Counted from the stretch's first letter, positions 24,199 to 32,964 are shown. The stretch: 39,459 nt of DNA from Deltaproteobacteria bacterium (GCA_020444205.1 JAHLLJ010000023.1:1-39459); one strand, 5' to 3'. Numbers and translations are program-made. Notes: generated by a model not told the origin, from the letters alone.

Positions 24199-25281
24199 AT
24201 GAATCCCCTGGTGCTGGGAAGCTTCGGCGACCGGCCAGGCCCCTTTGACCCCGCCCAGGTGAAAAGCATCCTGGTGGTGCGCAACGACAACATCGGCGAC
24301 GTGCTTTGCACTACTCCGGCCATCCAGGCCCTGCGCGACGCCTTTCCTCAGGCTCACCTGGCCGCTCTGGTGTGCACCTTGAGTCAGACCGCTATCGAGG
24401 GCCACCCCGCCCTGGACGAGCTTTTCGTCTACCCCAAGGCCAAGCACCGCTACTACGGCAAGGTGGAGTCTATCAAGCGTATGGCCGCCATGATCGCCCA
24501 GGTGCGCAAACGGCGCTTTGATTTGGCAGTGGCCTTTAGAGACAGTTTTTCCAACTCTCAGGCCTGGCTGGCCTATGCCTCTGGGGCCCGCTGGCGCCTG
24601 GGGCCGGAAGCCAGGGGCAAAAAACAGCGTTGGGATTTTTATTACAACCTGCCGGCGCCCTGGCCGCCCAAGCGAGACCACGAGGTACTGCGCTGCATGA
24701 GCCTTTTGAGGCATATCGGCCTTGACAGCCCACCCGGCAGGCTGTATCTCAAAGTACCCGAGGGCTCCAGGGCCAAGGTAGTGGAATTGTTCGCCACTTA
24801 CGGTTTAGGCCAGGCCCGGCCTCCGGTGGTGCTCAACATAACCCGCTGGGCCTACCGCCCTGAATGCACCTGGCCCGACGCCAAGTACCGCCGTTTGGCC
24901 ACGGAGCTTGCCCGGCGGCCTGAAGGGCTGGTGGTCACCCACGCCCCGGGTGACGAGGCATGGGTAGGCACCATACTTAATGGCCTGGAACCCAAACCCG
25001 TGGTGTTCTGCTCGCCCAGTTTGAAGGATTTCGCCGCCATGATAGCCGCCGGACGGGTCTTTATCACCCCCGAGGGCGGGCCCATGCATTTCGCGGCGGC
25101 GGTGCACAAGCCCATGGTGGTAATGTGGTCCAGCACTCCGCTTTACAACTGGCGGCCATGGGGGGTGGACTGTCAGGTGTTGGGGGCCACCGGCCCCATT
25201 GAACCCATAGAGGTCGAGGAAGTTTTGGCTGCCCTGGAGCGGCTGGAGCAAGGGCAAAAGCCCGGGGAAACGATCGCATGA
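24199..25281 (+). CDS. GT9-family (heptosyltransferase-like) glycosyltransferase
   Basis: A 360-residue GT9 enzyme with ILVVRNDNIGDVLCTTPAIQAL (Asp34 catalytic) and, late in the sequence, TPEGGPMHFAAAV in place of the usual NDTG/S-P-H donor motif. It lacks the C-terminal cysteine cluster found in the other four GT9 proteins here, so it belongs to a different branch. Its start is uncertain. ATG 24199 has no clear ribosome site, whereas TTG 24178 has GAGG (24168-24171) six bases upstream and would add seven residues. The stop overlaps the kinase gene (ATGA). Confidence 0.82.
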   Translation: MNPLVLGSFGDRPGPFDPAQVKSILVVRNDNIGDVLCTTPAIQALRDAFPQAHLAALVCTLSQTAIEGHPALDELFVYPKAKHRYYGKVESIKRMAAMIAQVRKRRFDLAVAFRDSFSNSQAWLAYASGARWRLGPEARGKKQRWDFYYNLPAPWPPKRDHEVLRCMSLLRHIGLDSPPGRLYLKVPEGSRAKVVELFATYGLGQARPPVVLNITRWAYRPECTWPDAKYRRLATELARRPEGLVVTHAPGDEAWVGTILNGLEPKPVVFCSPSLKDFAAMIAAGRVFITPEGGPMHFAAAVHKPMVVMWSSTPLYNWRPWGVDCQVLGATGPIEPIEVEEVLAALERLEQGQKPGETIA

Positions 25282-26294
25282 CCTACGGTTTTGACTTGGA
25301 TCGCCTTCAACAAGCAGTGCAGCAATTTAGCAGTAAGCGCATTTTGGTGTTGGGCGACGTTATGCTCGACGAGTTCATCTGGGGCAGGGTGGAGCGCATC
25401 AGCCCCGAGGCACCAGTGCCGGTGGTCGAGGTGGAGAGCGAGACTTACATGCTCGGCGGCGCGGCCAACGTGGTGCACAACCTCATCGCTTTGGGCTGCG
25501 GAGCCGGCATATGCGGCATGGTGGGTGACGACCGGGCCGGGTGGCAGGTGTTGGAGCTTTTGGACCAACTGGAGGTCTCCAATAAAGGGCTGATCGTAAG
25601 CGCCGAGCGTCCCACCACGGTCAAGACCAGGGTGGTGGCCCACAGTCAACAGATGGTGCGGGTGGACCGTGAAAGCCGCAGGGAGTGCCCCGACCGAGAG
25701 CTCGCCGGTATGCAAGCCTATCTGCAAAACGAGCTGCCCCGCTGCGACGCGGTAATAATCAGCGATTACGCCAAGGGGGTGATAAGCCGGGCCGTGTTGA
25801 ATACCGTGCAGGAGCAGGCAAGCTCCGGCAGGCTGGTGGTGAGTGTTGACCCCAAGGTGGTCAACATGCCCCTGTACACCGGGGCCACGGTGGTGACTCC
25901 CAACCACTACGAGGCCCTGGCCGCCGCCCGGGTAAGCCCCCAGGGAGAAAAGGCGGTGGAGCGGGCTGGGCGCATTCTTTTGGAAAATTTGCAGGCCGGG
26001 GCCATCTTGATAACCCAGGGGGAGCGGGGCATGACCCTGATCACGCCCGAGGGCATGGATCATGTGCCTACCATGGCCAAGCAGGTATTTGACGTAACCG
26101 GCGCCGGGGATACGGTAATCAGCACCCTTACCCTGGGGCTGGTTAGCGGCCTAAGCCTTAGCGAAGCCGCGGTTATGGCCAACGTGGCCGCCGGGGTGGT
26201 GGTGGGCGAGGTGGGCACCTCGGCGGTGACCGCCGGACGGTTGTCCAAGGCCCTGGAGCAGGATTTGCGCTCCCTCAACCGCAGGAATAACTGA
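25278..26294 (+). CDS. rfaE1: D-glycero-beta-D-manno-heptose-7-phosphate kinase (HldE kinase domain, RfaE1)
   Basis: A 338-residue PfkB/ribokinase-fold protein corresponding to the N-terminal half of bifunctional HldE. LVLGDVMLDEFIWG and MLGGAANVVHNLIALG are the sugar-site blocks, and DVTGAGDTVIS (272 onward, base Asp278) is the ATP/catalytic motif. It makes heptose-1,7-bisphosphate, the substrate of GmhB at 18057. The nucleotidyltransferase half is absent, so a separate rfaE2/hldE2 must lie elsewhere. It overlaps the GT9 gene by four bases. Confidence 0.93.
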   Translation: MTYGFDLDRLQQAVQQFSSKRILVLGDVMLDEFIWGRVERISPEAPVPVVEVESETYMLGGAANVVHNLIALGCGAGICGMVGDDRAGWQVLELLDQLEVSNKGLIVSAERPTTVKTRVVAHSQQMVRVDRESRRECPDRELAGMQAYLQNELPRCDAVIISDYAKGVISRAVLNTVQEQASSGRLVVSVDPKVVNMPLYTGATVVTPNHYEALAAARVSPQGEKAVERAGRILLENLQAGAILITQGERGMTLITPEGMDHVPTMAKQVFDVTGAGDTVISTLTLGLVSGLSLSEAAVMANVAAGVVVGEVGTSAVTAGRLSKALEQDLRSLNRRNN

Positions 26295-27253
26295 TGGCCT
26301 CCTATCTGGTTACGGGGGGGGCTGGTTTTATCGGCTCCCATCTGGCCCAGGCGTTGACCGCCCGGGGAGATGCGGTGCGGGTTTTGGACAACCTTACCTC
26401 CGGCAAAATGCTCAACCTGCAAGCCGCGCGCCAGGGAAAGGGCGAGTTCTCCTTTATCGAAGGCGATATCCGCGATCTGCAGACCTGCCAGCAGGCCATG
26501 GAGGGGATCGACTACGTGCTGCACCAGGCCGCGCGGCCCAGCGTGCAGCGCTCCATTGAAAACCCTCTGGCCACTCATGCGGTAAACGCCACCGGTAGCC
26601 TGAACCTGCTTTGGGCGGCCCAGGAAGCAGGGGTGAAGCGGGTGGTGGTGGCCAGCAGTTCCTCTATCTACGGCGACGTAATCCCCGAGTCAGCTCCCAA
26701 AACCGAGTCCTTGCCGCCCAATCCCTTGAGTCCCTATGCGGTGAGCAAGGTGGCCATGGAAAACTACTGCGTGGCCTTCCACAAGGTTTACGGCCTGGAG
26801 ACCGTGCGCTTGCGCTACTTCAACGTGTTCGGCCCACGCCAGGACCCGGAGTCACCATACGCGGCGGTGGTCCCCAAGTTTCTATTCGCCTTGGACGCTG
26901 GTGAAACCCCCACCGTATTGGGCGACGGCCTCCAGAGCCGCGACTTCACTTATGTGGACAACGTGGTGGCCGCCAACCTGGCCGCCTGCACCGCACCAGA
27001 TGCGCCGGGATTGGCCCTGAACGTGGCCGCCGGGGTCAGCCACAACCTTCTGGACCTGTTGCGGGTGCTGGGTGAGTTCCTGGGCAAGAACGGCAAACCA
27101 AACTTTGGCCCGGCCCGTTGCGGCGAGGTTCGCAGCAGCCTAGCTTCCCTGGAGCTTACCAAGCGAGTGCTGGACTATGAGCCTGAGGTGGACTTCCGCC
27201 AGGGATTGGCCCGTTTGGTTGAGCTGGCCCACCAAGGCAGGTACCAGGACTGA
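26294..27253 (+). CDS. SDR epimerase, probable UDP-N-acetylglucosamine 4-epimerase (WbpP-like)
   Basis: A 319-residue extended SDR with GGAGFIG (8-14), Ser120-124, Tyr148 and Lys152 (SPYAVSK). The block FGPRQDPESPYAAVVPKF is the form seen in WbpP/Gne-type UDP-HexNAc C4-epimerases, which interconvert UDP-GlcNAc and UDP-GalNAc. This would supply GalNAc for O-antigen, core or the polyprenyl-linked decoration cassette upstream. HldD function is unlikely because its characteristic active-site wording is absent. One-base overlaps (TGATG) join it to both neighbours. Confidence 0.85.
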   Translation: MASYLVTGGAGFIGSHLAQALTARGDAVRVLDNLTSGKMLNLQAARQGKGEFSFIEGDIRDLQTCQQAMEGIDYVLHQAARPSVQRSIENPLATHAVNATGSLNLLWAAQEAGVKRVVVASSSSIYGDVIPESAPKTESLPPNPLSPYAVSKVAMENYCVAFHKVYGLETVRLRYFNVFGPRQDPESPYAAVVPKFLFALDAGETPTVLGDGLQSRDFTYVDNVVAANLAACTAPDAPGLALNVAAGVSHNLLDLLRVLGEFLGKNGKPNFGPARCGEVRSSLASLELTKRVLDYEPEVDFRQGLARLVELAHQGRYQD

Positions 27254-28521
27254 TGAGCGCCGCCCGCATCAGCGCCGTGCTCTGGCAGGGGCATCCCGGC
27301 TTGGCTGATACCTTTTATCGCCTGGCCAGGTTGTTCGCCCTGGGCCTGGTGTTCATCTTGCCTTTGGAGGCCATCACCGCCGCACGCGAGATGGCGGTGG
27401 TGGGCATGGTGCTGTTTCTGGCCCTGTTCTTTTGGGCCCGCCATGAGTTCAGCTTCCGGGCCACGGTGCTTTTTTGGCCCTTGATCCTCTACGTGGCCGC
27501 CACGGTGTTCAGCCTGTTCACCGCGGTGGACATGGCCTACACCCTTAAGGAGCTCAGGGCCGAGGTGCTCAAAGGGCTGCTGGTGTTTTACGCCGGGGTG
27601 CACCTGATCCAAGGCCAAGAAAATCTCAAGCAGTTCTGGGGAGTGATCCTGGTGGGCCTGGCGGTTATGACCACGGCCGGGCTGATCTTCTTTTTCCAAG
27701 AAGGCGGCTCCCTGTTCAACCACGCGGTGAGGGCGGGGGCTTTGCACAGCGGCTATGGGACCCTGGGCACTTATTTGGTGCTGGTATGGCCCTATCTGCT
27801 GTTAGCGCCGCTGCTTTGGCCTCAGCGGGGGACCAAATGGCTTTGGCTGGTATTTATCCTGGCCACCGGCCTGTTGGCCTACACCACCTATAATCGGGCC
27901 GCCTGGCTGGCCATGCTTTTGCAAGCGGCATTGTGCCTGATCATGCTCACCCGCCGCCGCCTGCGTACTCTGCTGTTGGTGAGCCTGGCCGCCCTGCTTG
28001 TCGCGGGGCTCATGTTCACCGCGCCCGGCTCACGCCATGGCGAGCGTTGGGACCGCCTGGTGAGCAACCCCCTGAAGACCGGGGGCACCGCCGGAGACCT
28101 TCTGACCCTATGGGCCTACTCTTATGAGCAGGTTAAAAAGGACCCCTTCCGGGGCATTGGCCTGGGGCGGCACAGCTTTTCCAAGGCCTTTCCCAAATTT
28201 CGGGCCACCCACCAGCCCCTGCTGTGGCACGCCCACAACACCTTTGTGGACCTGACCCTCCAGCTTGGGGTGCAGGGGTTAATCGCCGTATTGCTTATAA
28301 TGGGGGTGCTGGTATGGTCATTGTGGCCACACTCGCCGCCAATGAGTGGGGAGGCGGCCCAGGCCTTTGCCGCGGCCACGGCGGCCATGGTGGCCGGGTT
28401 CTGCCTGCGCAATATGTTTGACGACTTTTTCGTGGATGACACGGGTTTGATGTTTTGGCTTTTAACCGGCTTGGCCCTGGGTGGGCGCGAGTTGATCCGG
28501 GAAAGGGCCAAGGCACGGTAA
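27253..28521 (+). CDS. O-antigen ligase/polymerase-type membrane protein (Wzy_C domain)
   Basis: A 422-residue protein with about ten to twelve hydrophobic helices and one large periplasmic loop (about 250-345). That loop contains RGIGLGRHSF and WHAHNTFVDL, with His326 and His328; the latter is the WaaL-type conserved histidine region. Such proteins join polyprenyl-linked O-antigen to lipid A-core in the periplasm, or polymerise repeat units (Wzy). At the end of a core locus, WaaL is the likelier role. The two are hard to separate by sequence. Confidence 0.85.
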   Translation: MSAARISAVLWQGHPGLADTFYRLARLFALGLVFILPLEAITAAREMAVVGMVLFLALFFWARHEFSFRATVLFWPLILYVAATVFSLFTAVDMAYTLKELRAEVLKGLLVFYAGVHLIQGQENLKQFWGVILVGLAVMTTAGLIFFFQEGGSLFNHAVRAGALHSGYGTLGTYLVLVWPYLLLAPLLWPQRGTKWLWLVFILATGLLAYTTYNRAAWLAMLLQAALCLIMLTRRRLRTLLLVSLAALLVAGLMFTAPGSRHGERWDRLVSNPLKTGGTAGDLLTLWAYSYEQVKKDPFRGIGLGRHSFSKAFPKFRATHQPLLWHAHNTFVDLTLQLGVQGLIAVLLIMGVLVWSLWPHSPPMSGEAAQAFAAATAAMVAGFCLRNMFDDFFVDDTGLMFWLLTGLALGGRELIRERAKAR

Positions 28522-28523
28522 CC

Positions 28524-28541
28524 AGCCGCCACGCTGCGGCT
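28524..28541 (+). other. hairpin between the ligase gene and ugd
   Basis: AGCCGC (28524-28529) and GCGGCT (28536-28541) pair perfectly around a six-base loop in the 37-base gap. No T-run follows, so it is not a standard intrinsic terminator. It may influence mRNA stability or translation of ugd, whose own ribosome site is weak (GGGA near 28547). Confidence 0.3.
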
Positions 28542-28558
28542 ATAACGGGAACAACGGC

Positions 28559-29863
28559 ATGAATATATGCATGGTTGGCGTGGGGTACGTCGGTTTGGTG
28601 ACCGGGGCCTGCTTCGCCGAGTTCGGTATCAACGTGGTGTGCGTGGACAAGGTCCAGGAAAAGATCGACATGCTCAAGCGGGGCAAGGTGCCGATCTATG
28701 AGCCGGGCCTGGAGGAGATGGTGGCCAAGAACGCACGCGAGGGCCGCCTTAGCTTTACTACCGACCTGGAAGAGGGCATAAAGAACTCGTTGGTTATTTT
28801 TATCGCCGTAGGCACCCCCCAGGGCAACGACGGCGCGGCGGACCTCAAGTACGTGGAGCAGGTGGCCAAGAGCATCGGCCAGACCATGACCGACTACAAG
28901 GTGGTGGTGACCAAGTCCACGGTGCCGGTGGGCACTGGTCAGAAGGTGGCGGCCATCATCAAGGCCAACCAGAGCTCGCCCATAGACTTCGACGTGGTGA
29001 GTAACCCCGAGTTTTTGCGCGAGGGCTCAGCCATCGAGGACTTCATGCGCCCCAACCGGGTGGTGGTGGGCACGGCGAGCGAGCGGGCCCAGGCCGTGAT
29101 GCGCGACCTCTACGCCCCCCTGTACCTTATCGAGACTCCCTTTGTGGTCACCAACGTGGAGACCGCGGAGATGATCAAGTACGCCTCCAATGCCTTTTTG
29201 GCCACCAAGATAAGCTTTATCAACGAGATGGCCAATATCTGCGAAAAGGTGGGGGCGGATGTGAACCAGGTGGCCAAGGGCATGGGCCTGGATAGGCGTA
29301 TCGGCCCCAAGTTCCTGCACGCCGGGCCGGGATACGGCGGCTCCTGCTTCCCCAAGGACACCGAGGCCATTGCCCACATAGCCAAGGATTGCGATTACCG
29401 TTTCCGTATCGTGGAGGCGGTGATTGAGGTAAACCGCACCCAGCGTCAGCGCATGGCCAACAAGATTTCCCAGGCCTTGGGCGGAGAGCTGGAGGGCAAG
29501 GTGGTGGCCTGCTTGGGGCTCACCTTTAAGCCCAACACCGACGACATGCGCGAGTCGCCCAGCTTGGCCATCCTGCCGGCCATAATGCAGCAGGGGGCCA
29601 CGGTGCGCGCCTACGACCCTGCCGGCATGGCCGAGGCCATGGAGAAGATGCCCGGCCTGGTTGCTTGCGACAACGCCTACCACGCGGCCGAAGATGCCGA
29701 CTGTCTGGTGATCATGACCGAGTGGAACCAGTTTCGTAACCTAGACTGGGCGCGGCTAAAAGAGGTAATGGGCGGCAAGGTGGTGGTGGATCTGCGCAAC
29801 GTGTACACCCCGGAGAAGGTGCGCCAGGCGGGATTTAAGTACTTCAGCGTGGGACGCCCCTAG
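28559..29863 (+). CDS. ugd: UDP-glucose 6-dehydrogenase
   Basis: A 434-residue NAD-dependent dehydrogenase that oxidises UDP-glucose twice to UDP-glucuronate. It has the N-terminal Rossmann motif MVGVGYVGLVTG, KSTVPVGTG, SNPEFLREGSA and GPGYGGSCFPKDTEA with catalytic Cys263. The C-terminal LTFKPNTDDMRESPS is also standard. UDP-glucuronate can feed the epimerase at 19671 (to UDP-GalA) or other pathways. GDP-mannose dehydrogenase is related but the pattern fits UGD best. Confidence 0.95.
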   Translation: MNICMVGVGYVGLVTGACFAEFGINVVCVDKVQEKIDMLKRGKVPIYEPGLEEMVAKNAREGRLSFTTDLEEGIKNSLVIFIAVGTPQGNDGAADLKYVEQVAKSIGQTMTDYKVVVTKSTVPVGTGQKVAAIIKANQSSPIDFDVVSNPEFLREGSAIEDFMRPNRVVVGTASERAQAVMRDLYAPLYLIETPFVVTNVETAEMIKYASNAFLATKISFINEMANICEKVGADVNQVAKGMGLDRRIGPKFLHAGPGYGGSCFPKDTEAIAHIAKDCDYRFRIVEAVIEVNRTQRQRMANKISQALGGELEGKVVACLGLTFKPNTDDMRESPSLAILPAIMQQGATVRAYDPAGMAEAMEKMPGLVACDNAYHAAEDADCLVIMTEWNQFRNLDWARLKEVMGGKVVVDLRNVYTPEKVRQAGFKYFSVGRP

Positions 29864-29869
29864 GCGGCC

Positions 29870-30412
29870 ATGGGCGCTGCTCCCCGGCCAGCCCGGCTGG
29901 TGGTCAGCCTGTTGGCCGGGCCGGAAGAGCCCCGCGCGTCGGCTTTGCAGCATCTGGCCTCTCTGTTGGGTCGGGTGGTATTCTACTCGGAGCCCATGGC
30001 CTTTACCAACAGCGTCTACTACACTCCGGAGATGGGCCCCGGCCTTACCCGGCGCTTGGCCGCCCTGGAGGGTCTGCGCCTGCCCGGTGAGCTGGTGGAG
30101 ATCAAGCGGCTTTGCACGCGCATCGAACAGGAGCTTTCCCGCGGAGACAAGCGGCGGGTCAACCTGGATCCCGGCCTGTTGGACCGGGACAGCCTGGTGC
30201 TGGCCACCCATAAATACGCGGGGCACCGCCTGGAGCTGGCTCCGGGCATCTTCGGCGAAGTGACCCTTTATTATCAAGGCGGCTGCTATAAGGCCCTGCC
30301 TTGGACCTACCCCGATTACAGCGGGGAAGACATGCGCGACCTACTGGGCTTTATGCGCGGCCGCCTATTGTGGCAAAGCAAACAAGCCCAGGCACGAGGA
30401 GAATATCTTTGA
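29870..30412 (+). CDS. DUF4416 family protein
   Basis: A 180-residue protein of unknown function. Recognisable family blocks are YYTPEMG, KRRVNLDPGLLDRDSLVLATHKYAGHR, GEVTLYYQGG and LPWTYPDY. No membrane segment or known catalytic motif is visible. The family occurs mainly in Desulfobacterota and a few other anaerobe-rich phyla. It lies between ugd and yicC and ends by overlapping the yicC start by four bases, which hints at co-expression with yicC-remA-gmk rather than with LPS genes. Confidence 0.82.
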   Translation: MGAAPRPARLVVSLLAGPEEPRASALQHLASLLGRVVFYSEPMAFTNSVYYTPEMGPGLTRRLAALEGLRLPGELVEIKRLCTRIEQELSRGDKRRVNLDPGLLDRDSLVLATHKYAGHRLELAPGIFGEVTLYYQGGCYKALPWTYPDYSGEDMRDLLGFMRGRLLWQSKQAQARGEYL

Positions 30413-31287
30413 TCAAGTCCATGACCGGATATGGCAGGGGGCAAAACGCCGTGGGCGAGGGCGCCTGGGTGGCGGAGCTCAAGACGGTTAACTCGCGCTA
30501 CCTGGATTTCCACTTGCGCCTGCCCTCTGGGCTCACCGCGTTGGAAGAGCGCATCAAAAAGTGCGTGGGCGCCCGCCTTACCCGGGGCCGGGTCAGCCTC
30601 AGTGTGGCGGCTAGTGGCGCGGTGGAGGCTGCCCCCCGCTTGGTGCTCAACCGCCCTCTGGTACGGGAATACCGCCGGGTGCTTAGCGAACTGCAGCAAG
30701 AGTTGGGCATCGATCAGGAGCCGGGAATCATGCCCTTCTTGTACAACCGGGACCTTATCCTCAGCCAAGAGGAAGGCCCGGACCCAAAGGACCTGTGGTC
30801 CCAACTTGAGCCCGCGCTGGAGCAGTCTTTGGATGAGTTGGAGGCCATGCGCGCCGCCGAGGGCCAAGCCATGGCCGAGGACCTAAGCGCCCGTTTGGAG
30901 GTGGTGGGGCGCTTGTTCGACGAAGCCGCGGCACGCTCTCCCCAGGTGGTTGCCGGGTATCAGGAGCGCCTGCAGGAGCGCATCGCCTTTCTCACCGGAG
31001 ACACCGAGCCTGATCCCCAGCGCCTGGCCATGGAGGTGGCGGTCATCGCCGACAAGGCGGACATCACCGAAGAGGCGGTGCGCGCGGCCAGTCACCTGGA
31101 GCAGTTCAAGCAATTCTTGCAAAGCTCCGAGCCGGTGGGGCGCAAGCTGGATTTTTTGATGCAGGAGCTGAACCGGGAGGCCAACACCATGGGCTCCAAG
31201 ACTCCGGATGCTGAGGCCGGCCAGACCATAGTGGAGCTCAAGGCCGAGCTGGAGCGCATCCGGGAACAGATCCAGAACGTAGAGTAG
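30409..31287 (+). CDS. yicC: YicC-family endoribonuclease
   Basis: The 292 residues match the YicC length. The N-terminus IKSMTGYGRG and the C-terminus KLDFLMQELNREANTMGSK are diagnostic, and the acidic helical middle is typical. YicC/YloC proteins have been described as RNases acting on small RNAs and mRNA. TTG 30409 is preferred to ATG 30421 because AGGAGA (30397-30402) lies six bases before it and because family members begin two to three residues before SMTG. It is linked to remA and gmk downstream, a common arrangement. Confidence 0.93.
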   Translation: MIKSMTGYGRGQNAVGEGAWVAELKTVNSRYLDFHLRLPSGLTALEERIKKCVGARLTRGRVSLSVAASGAVEAAPRLVLNRPLVREYRRVLSELQQELGIDQEPGIMPFLYNRDLILSQEEGPDPKDLWSQLEPALEQSLDELEAMRAAEGQAMAEDLSARLEVVGRLFDEAAARSPQVVAGYQERLQERIAFLTGDTEPDPQRLAMEVAVIADKADITEEAVRAASHLEQFKQFLQSSEPVGRKLDFLMQELNREANTMGSKTPDAEAGQTIVELKAELERIREQIQNVE

Positions 31288-31302
31288 GGACGGGGAGCGC
31301 TG

Positions 31303-31590
31303 ATGGCCGGCAAGTTGATGAGCTTGGGTTTCGGCAACACCGTGGCCGCCCGTAGGGTGGTGGCCATACTAAACCCCGCCGGGGCTCCCATGAAGCGCCT
31401 GCGCGAGGAAGCCCGCCAGGCAGGGCGTCTGCTGGACGCCACCCAGGGCCGCCGCACCCGCTGCATAGTCATAACCGACTCGGGGCACGTGCTGCTTTCG
31501 GCCATTCAACCCGACACCATGAGCCAGCGCTACGAATCCACCAGCTTTGAAGATTCATCTTTGGTAATGAGCGAGGAGGAGCCCGCATGA
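31303..31590 (+). CDS. RemA-like protein (DUF370)
   Basis: A 95-residue protein with the RemA/DUF370 core: [21 protein letters not shown], then [21 protein letters not shown]. In Bacillus, RemA is a DNA-binding regulator of matrix genes. In Gram-negative anaerobes the role is unknown, but the gene is regularly found between yicC and gmk, as here. GGGGAG (31292-31297) is five bases before the ATG, and the stop overlaps gmk by four bases. Confidence 0.9.
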   Translation: MAGKLMSLGFGNTVAARRVVAILNPAGAPMKRLREEARQAGRLLDATQGRRTRCIVITDSGHVLLSAIQPDTMSQRYESTSFEDSSLVMSEEEPA

Positions 31591-32195
31591 GCCAAGCGGG
31601 TCAGATTTTCGTGTTGTCCGGGCCGCCGGGGGCGGGCAAGAGCACCATCGCCGCCAAGGTCAGGGAGCACATGCCCGACCTGGCCTACTCGGTGAGCCTG
31701 ACCACCAGGCAGCCCCGGCCTGGTGAAGCCGATGGGGTGGACTATCATTTCGTCACCCGCGAGGACTTTCAAAAGCGCATCGCCGCCGGCGAGATGGCTG
31801 AGTACGAGGAGATATTCGACAACCTCTACGGCACCTCGGAAAAGATCGTGCGCCAGGCCCTGGATCAGGGGCAAGACCTCTTTCTGGACACCGACGTAAA
31901 CGGAGCCGAGCAGCTCCAGAAGCGGTTTCCGGACGGGGTGTTCATCTTCCTGTTGCCGCCCAGCCGCAAGGTATTGGAACAACGCCTGAGGGGCCGGGCC
32001 ACCGAGGAAGAGGCCCAGGTACGCCAACGTTTGGAGCGGGTTCGCTACGAGTTGACCAAGGCTGAGAACTACACCCACCTGGTGGTCAACGACGATCTGG
32101 ACAAGGCTGTGTTCGAGGTGGAGGCCATCATCACCGCCAGCCGCCGCCGCACCCAGCGGCACCTCAAGCTCCTGCAAGAGTTCCAGGCTTCTTAG
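31587..32195 (+). CDS. gmk: guanylate kinase
   Basis: A 202-residue P-loop kinase converting GMP to GDP. The P-loop is GPPGAGKST (12-20). [20 protein letters not shown] is the GMP-binding region, and [11 protein letters not shown] stands in for the usual LDIDVQGA. A GAGGAGG ribosome site (31573-31579) lies in the end of the remA-like gene. Confidence 0.96.
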   Translation: MSQAGQIFVLSGPPGAGKSTIAAKVREHMPDLAYSVSLTTRQPRPGEADGVDYHFVTREDFQKRIAAGEMAEYEEIFDNLYGTSEKIVRQALDQGQDLFLDTDVNGAEQLQKRFPDGVFIFLLPPSRKVLEQRLRGRATEEEAQVRQRLERVRYELTKAENYTHLVVNDDLDKAVFEVEAIITASRRRTQRHLKLLQEFQAS

Positions 32196-32196
32196 G

Positions 32197-32955
32197 TTGG
32201 CCGCTCAAGAACCAAGTGTGATCGTGGGCCGCCACGCCGTGGCCCAGGCCTTGGCCGAGCAGCCCAAGGCGGCCGGCGAGCTGCTCCTGGCCAGCGGTGA
32301 CAAGGGCCCGGCCCTGGCCCGTTTGGCCGAGGCGGCCCGCGCCGTTGGGGTCAAGGTGCGCCGGGCTCCCCGGCAGCGGCTCAACGAGCTGGCCGCAGGG
32401 GCCTCCCATCAGGGCGTGGCCCTGGTCATGGCCGCCTTTCCCTATGCTGACCTGGGCCGCATTATCAAGGCCGCGCAGGCTGCCGGAGATCAAGCTCTGG
32501 TGGTCATCGCCGACCACATCCAGGACCCGCACAACCTGGGGGCTATCCTGCGCAGCGCCGCCGCCGCCGGAGCCCAGGGCCTGGTCATGCCCAAGGACCG
32601 GGCCTGCCCCCTGACCCCAGCCGCGCTCAAGGCCGCAGCCGGGGCAGCCGCCCTGGTGCCCGTGGCCAGGGTGACCAACCTTAGCACCGCTGCCCAGGAG
32701 CTCAAGGAGGCCGGCCTGTGGCTAATGGCCGCGGCCACCCGCCAGGCGCCTGCCCCCTGGGAGCACGACCTGGTGAGGCCCTTGGCCCTGGTGGTGGGCG
32801 GAGAGCACAAGGGAGTGGGTGCGCGGCTCATGTCCCTGTGCGACATGAGCGCCAGCCTGCCCCTGGCCCAGGGGGTGGAGAGCCTCAATGCCTCGGTGGC
32901 TGCCGGGGCCTTGTTGTTCGAGATCGTGCGTCAACGCAAAAGCGGCCGGGAATAA
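32197..32955 (+). CDS. rlmB: 23S rRNA 2'-O-methyltransferase RlmB / TrmH family
   Basis: A 252-residue SPOUT methyltransferase. An N-terminal substrate-binding domain (VIVGRHAVAQALAE...) precedes the three SPOUT motifs: DPHNLGAILRSAAAAGAQG, VVGGEHKGVGARL, and LPLAQGVESLNASVAAGALLFE with its deep knot. RlmB methylates a guanosine of the 23S rRNA peptidyl-transferase region. TTG 32197 gives the family-like length but has a poor ribosome site; GTG 32218 is an alternative. The gene ends inside the hairpin at 32942-32964. Confidence 0.9.
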   Translation: MAAQEPSVIVGRHAVAQALAEQPKAAGELLLASGDKGPALARLAEAARAVGVKVRRAPRQRLNELAAGASHQGVALVMAAFPYADLGRIIKAAQAAGDQALVVIADHIQDPHNLGAILRSAAAAGAQGLVMPKDRACPLTPAALKAAAGAAALVPVARVTNLSTAAQELKEAGLWLMAAATRQAPAPWEHDLVRPLALVVGGEHKGVGARLMSLCDMSASLPLAQGVESLNASVAAGALLFEIVRQRKSGRE

Positions 32956-32964
32956 CCCGGCCGC
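32938..32964 (-). terminator. intrinsic terminator at the convergent operon ends
   Basis: GCGGCCGGG (32942-32950) and CCCGGCCGC (32956-32964) form a perfect nine-pair stem with loop AATAA, which contains the rlmB stop codon. Read on the minus strand, the stem is followed at once by TTTT (32941-32938), so it suits termination of the yggS operon. On the plus strand it lacks a T-run. A smaller GCCC/GGGC hairpin at 32972-32985, followed by ATTATTAAT, may end the large plus-strand operon. Confidence 0.7.
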
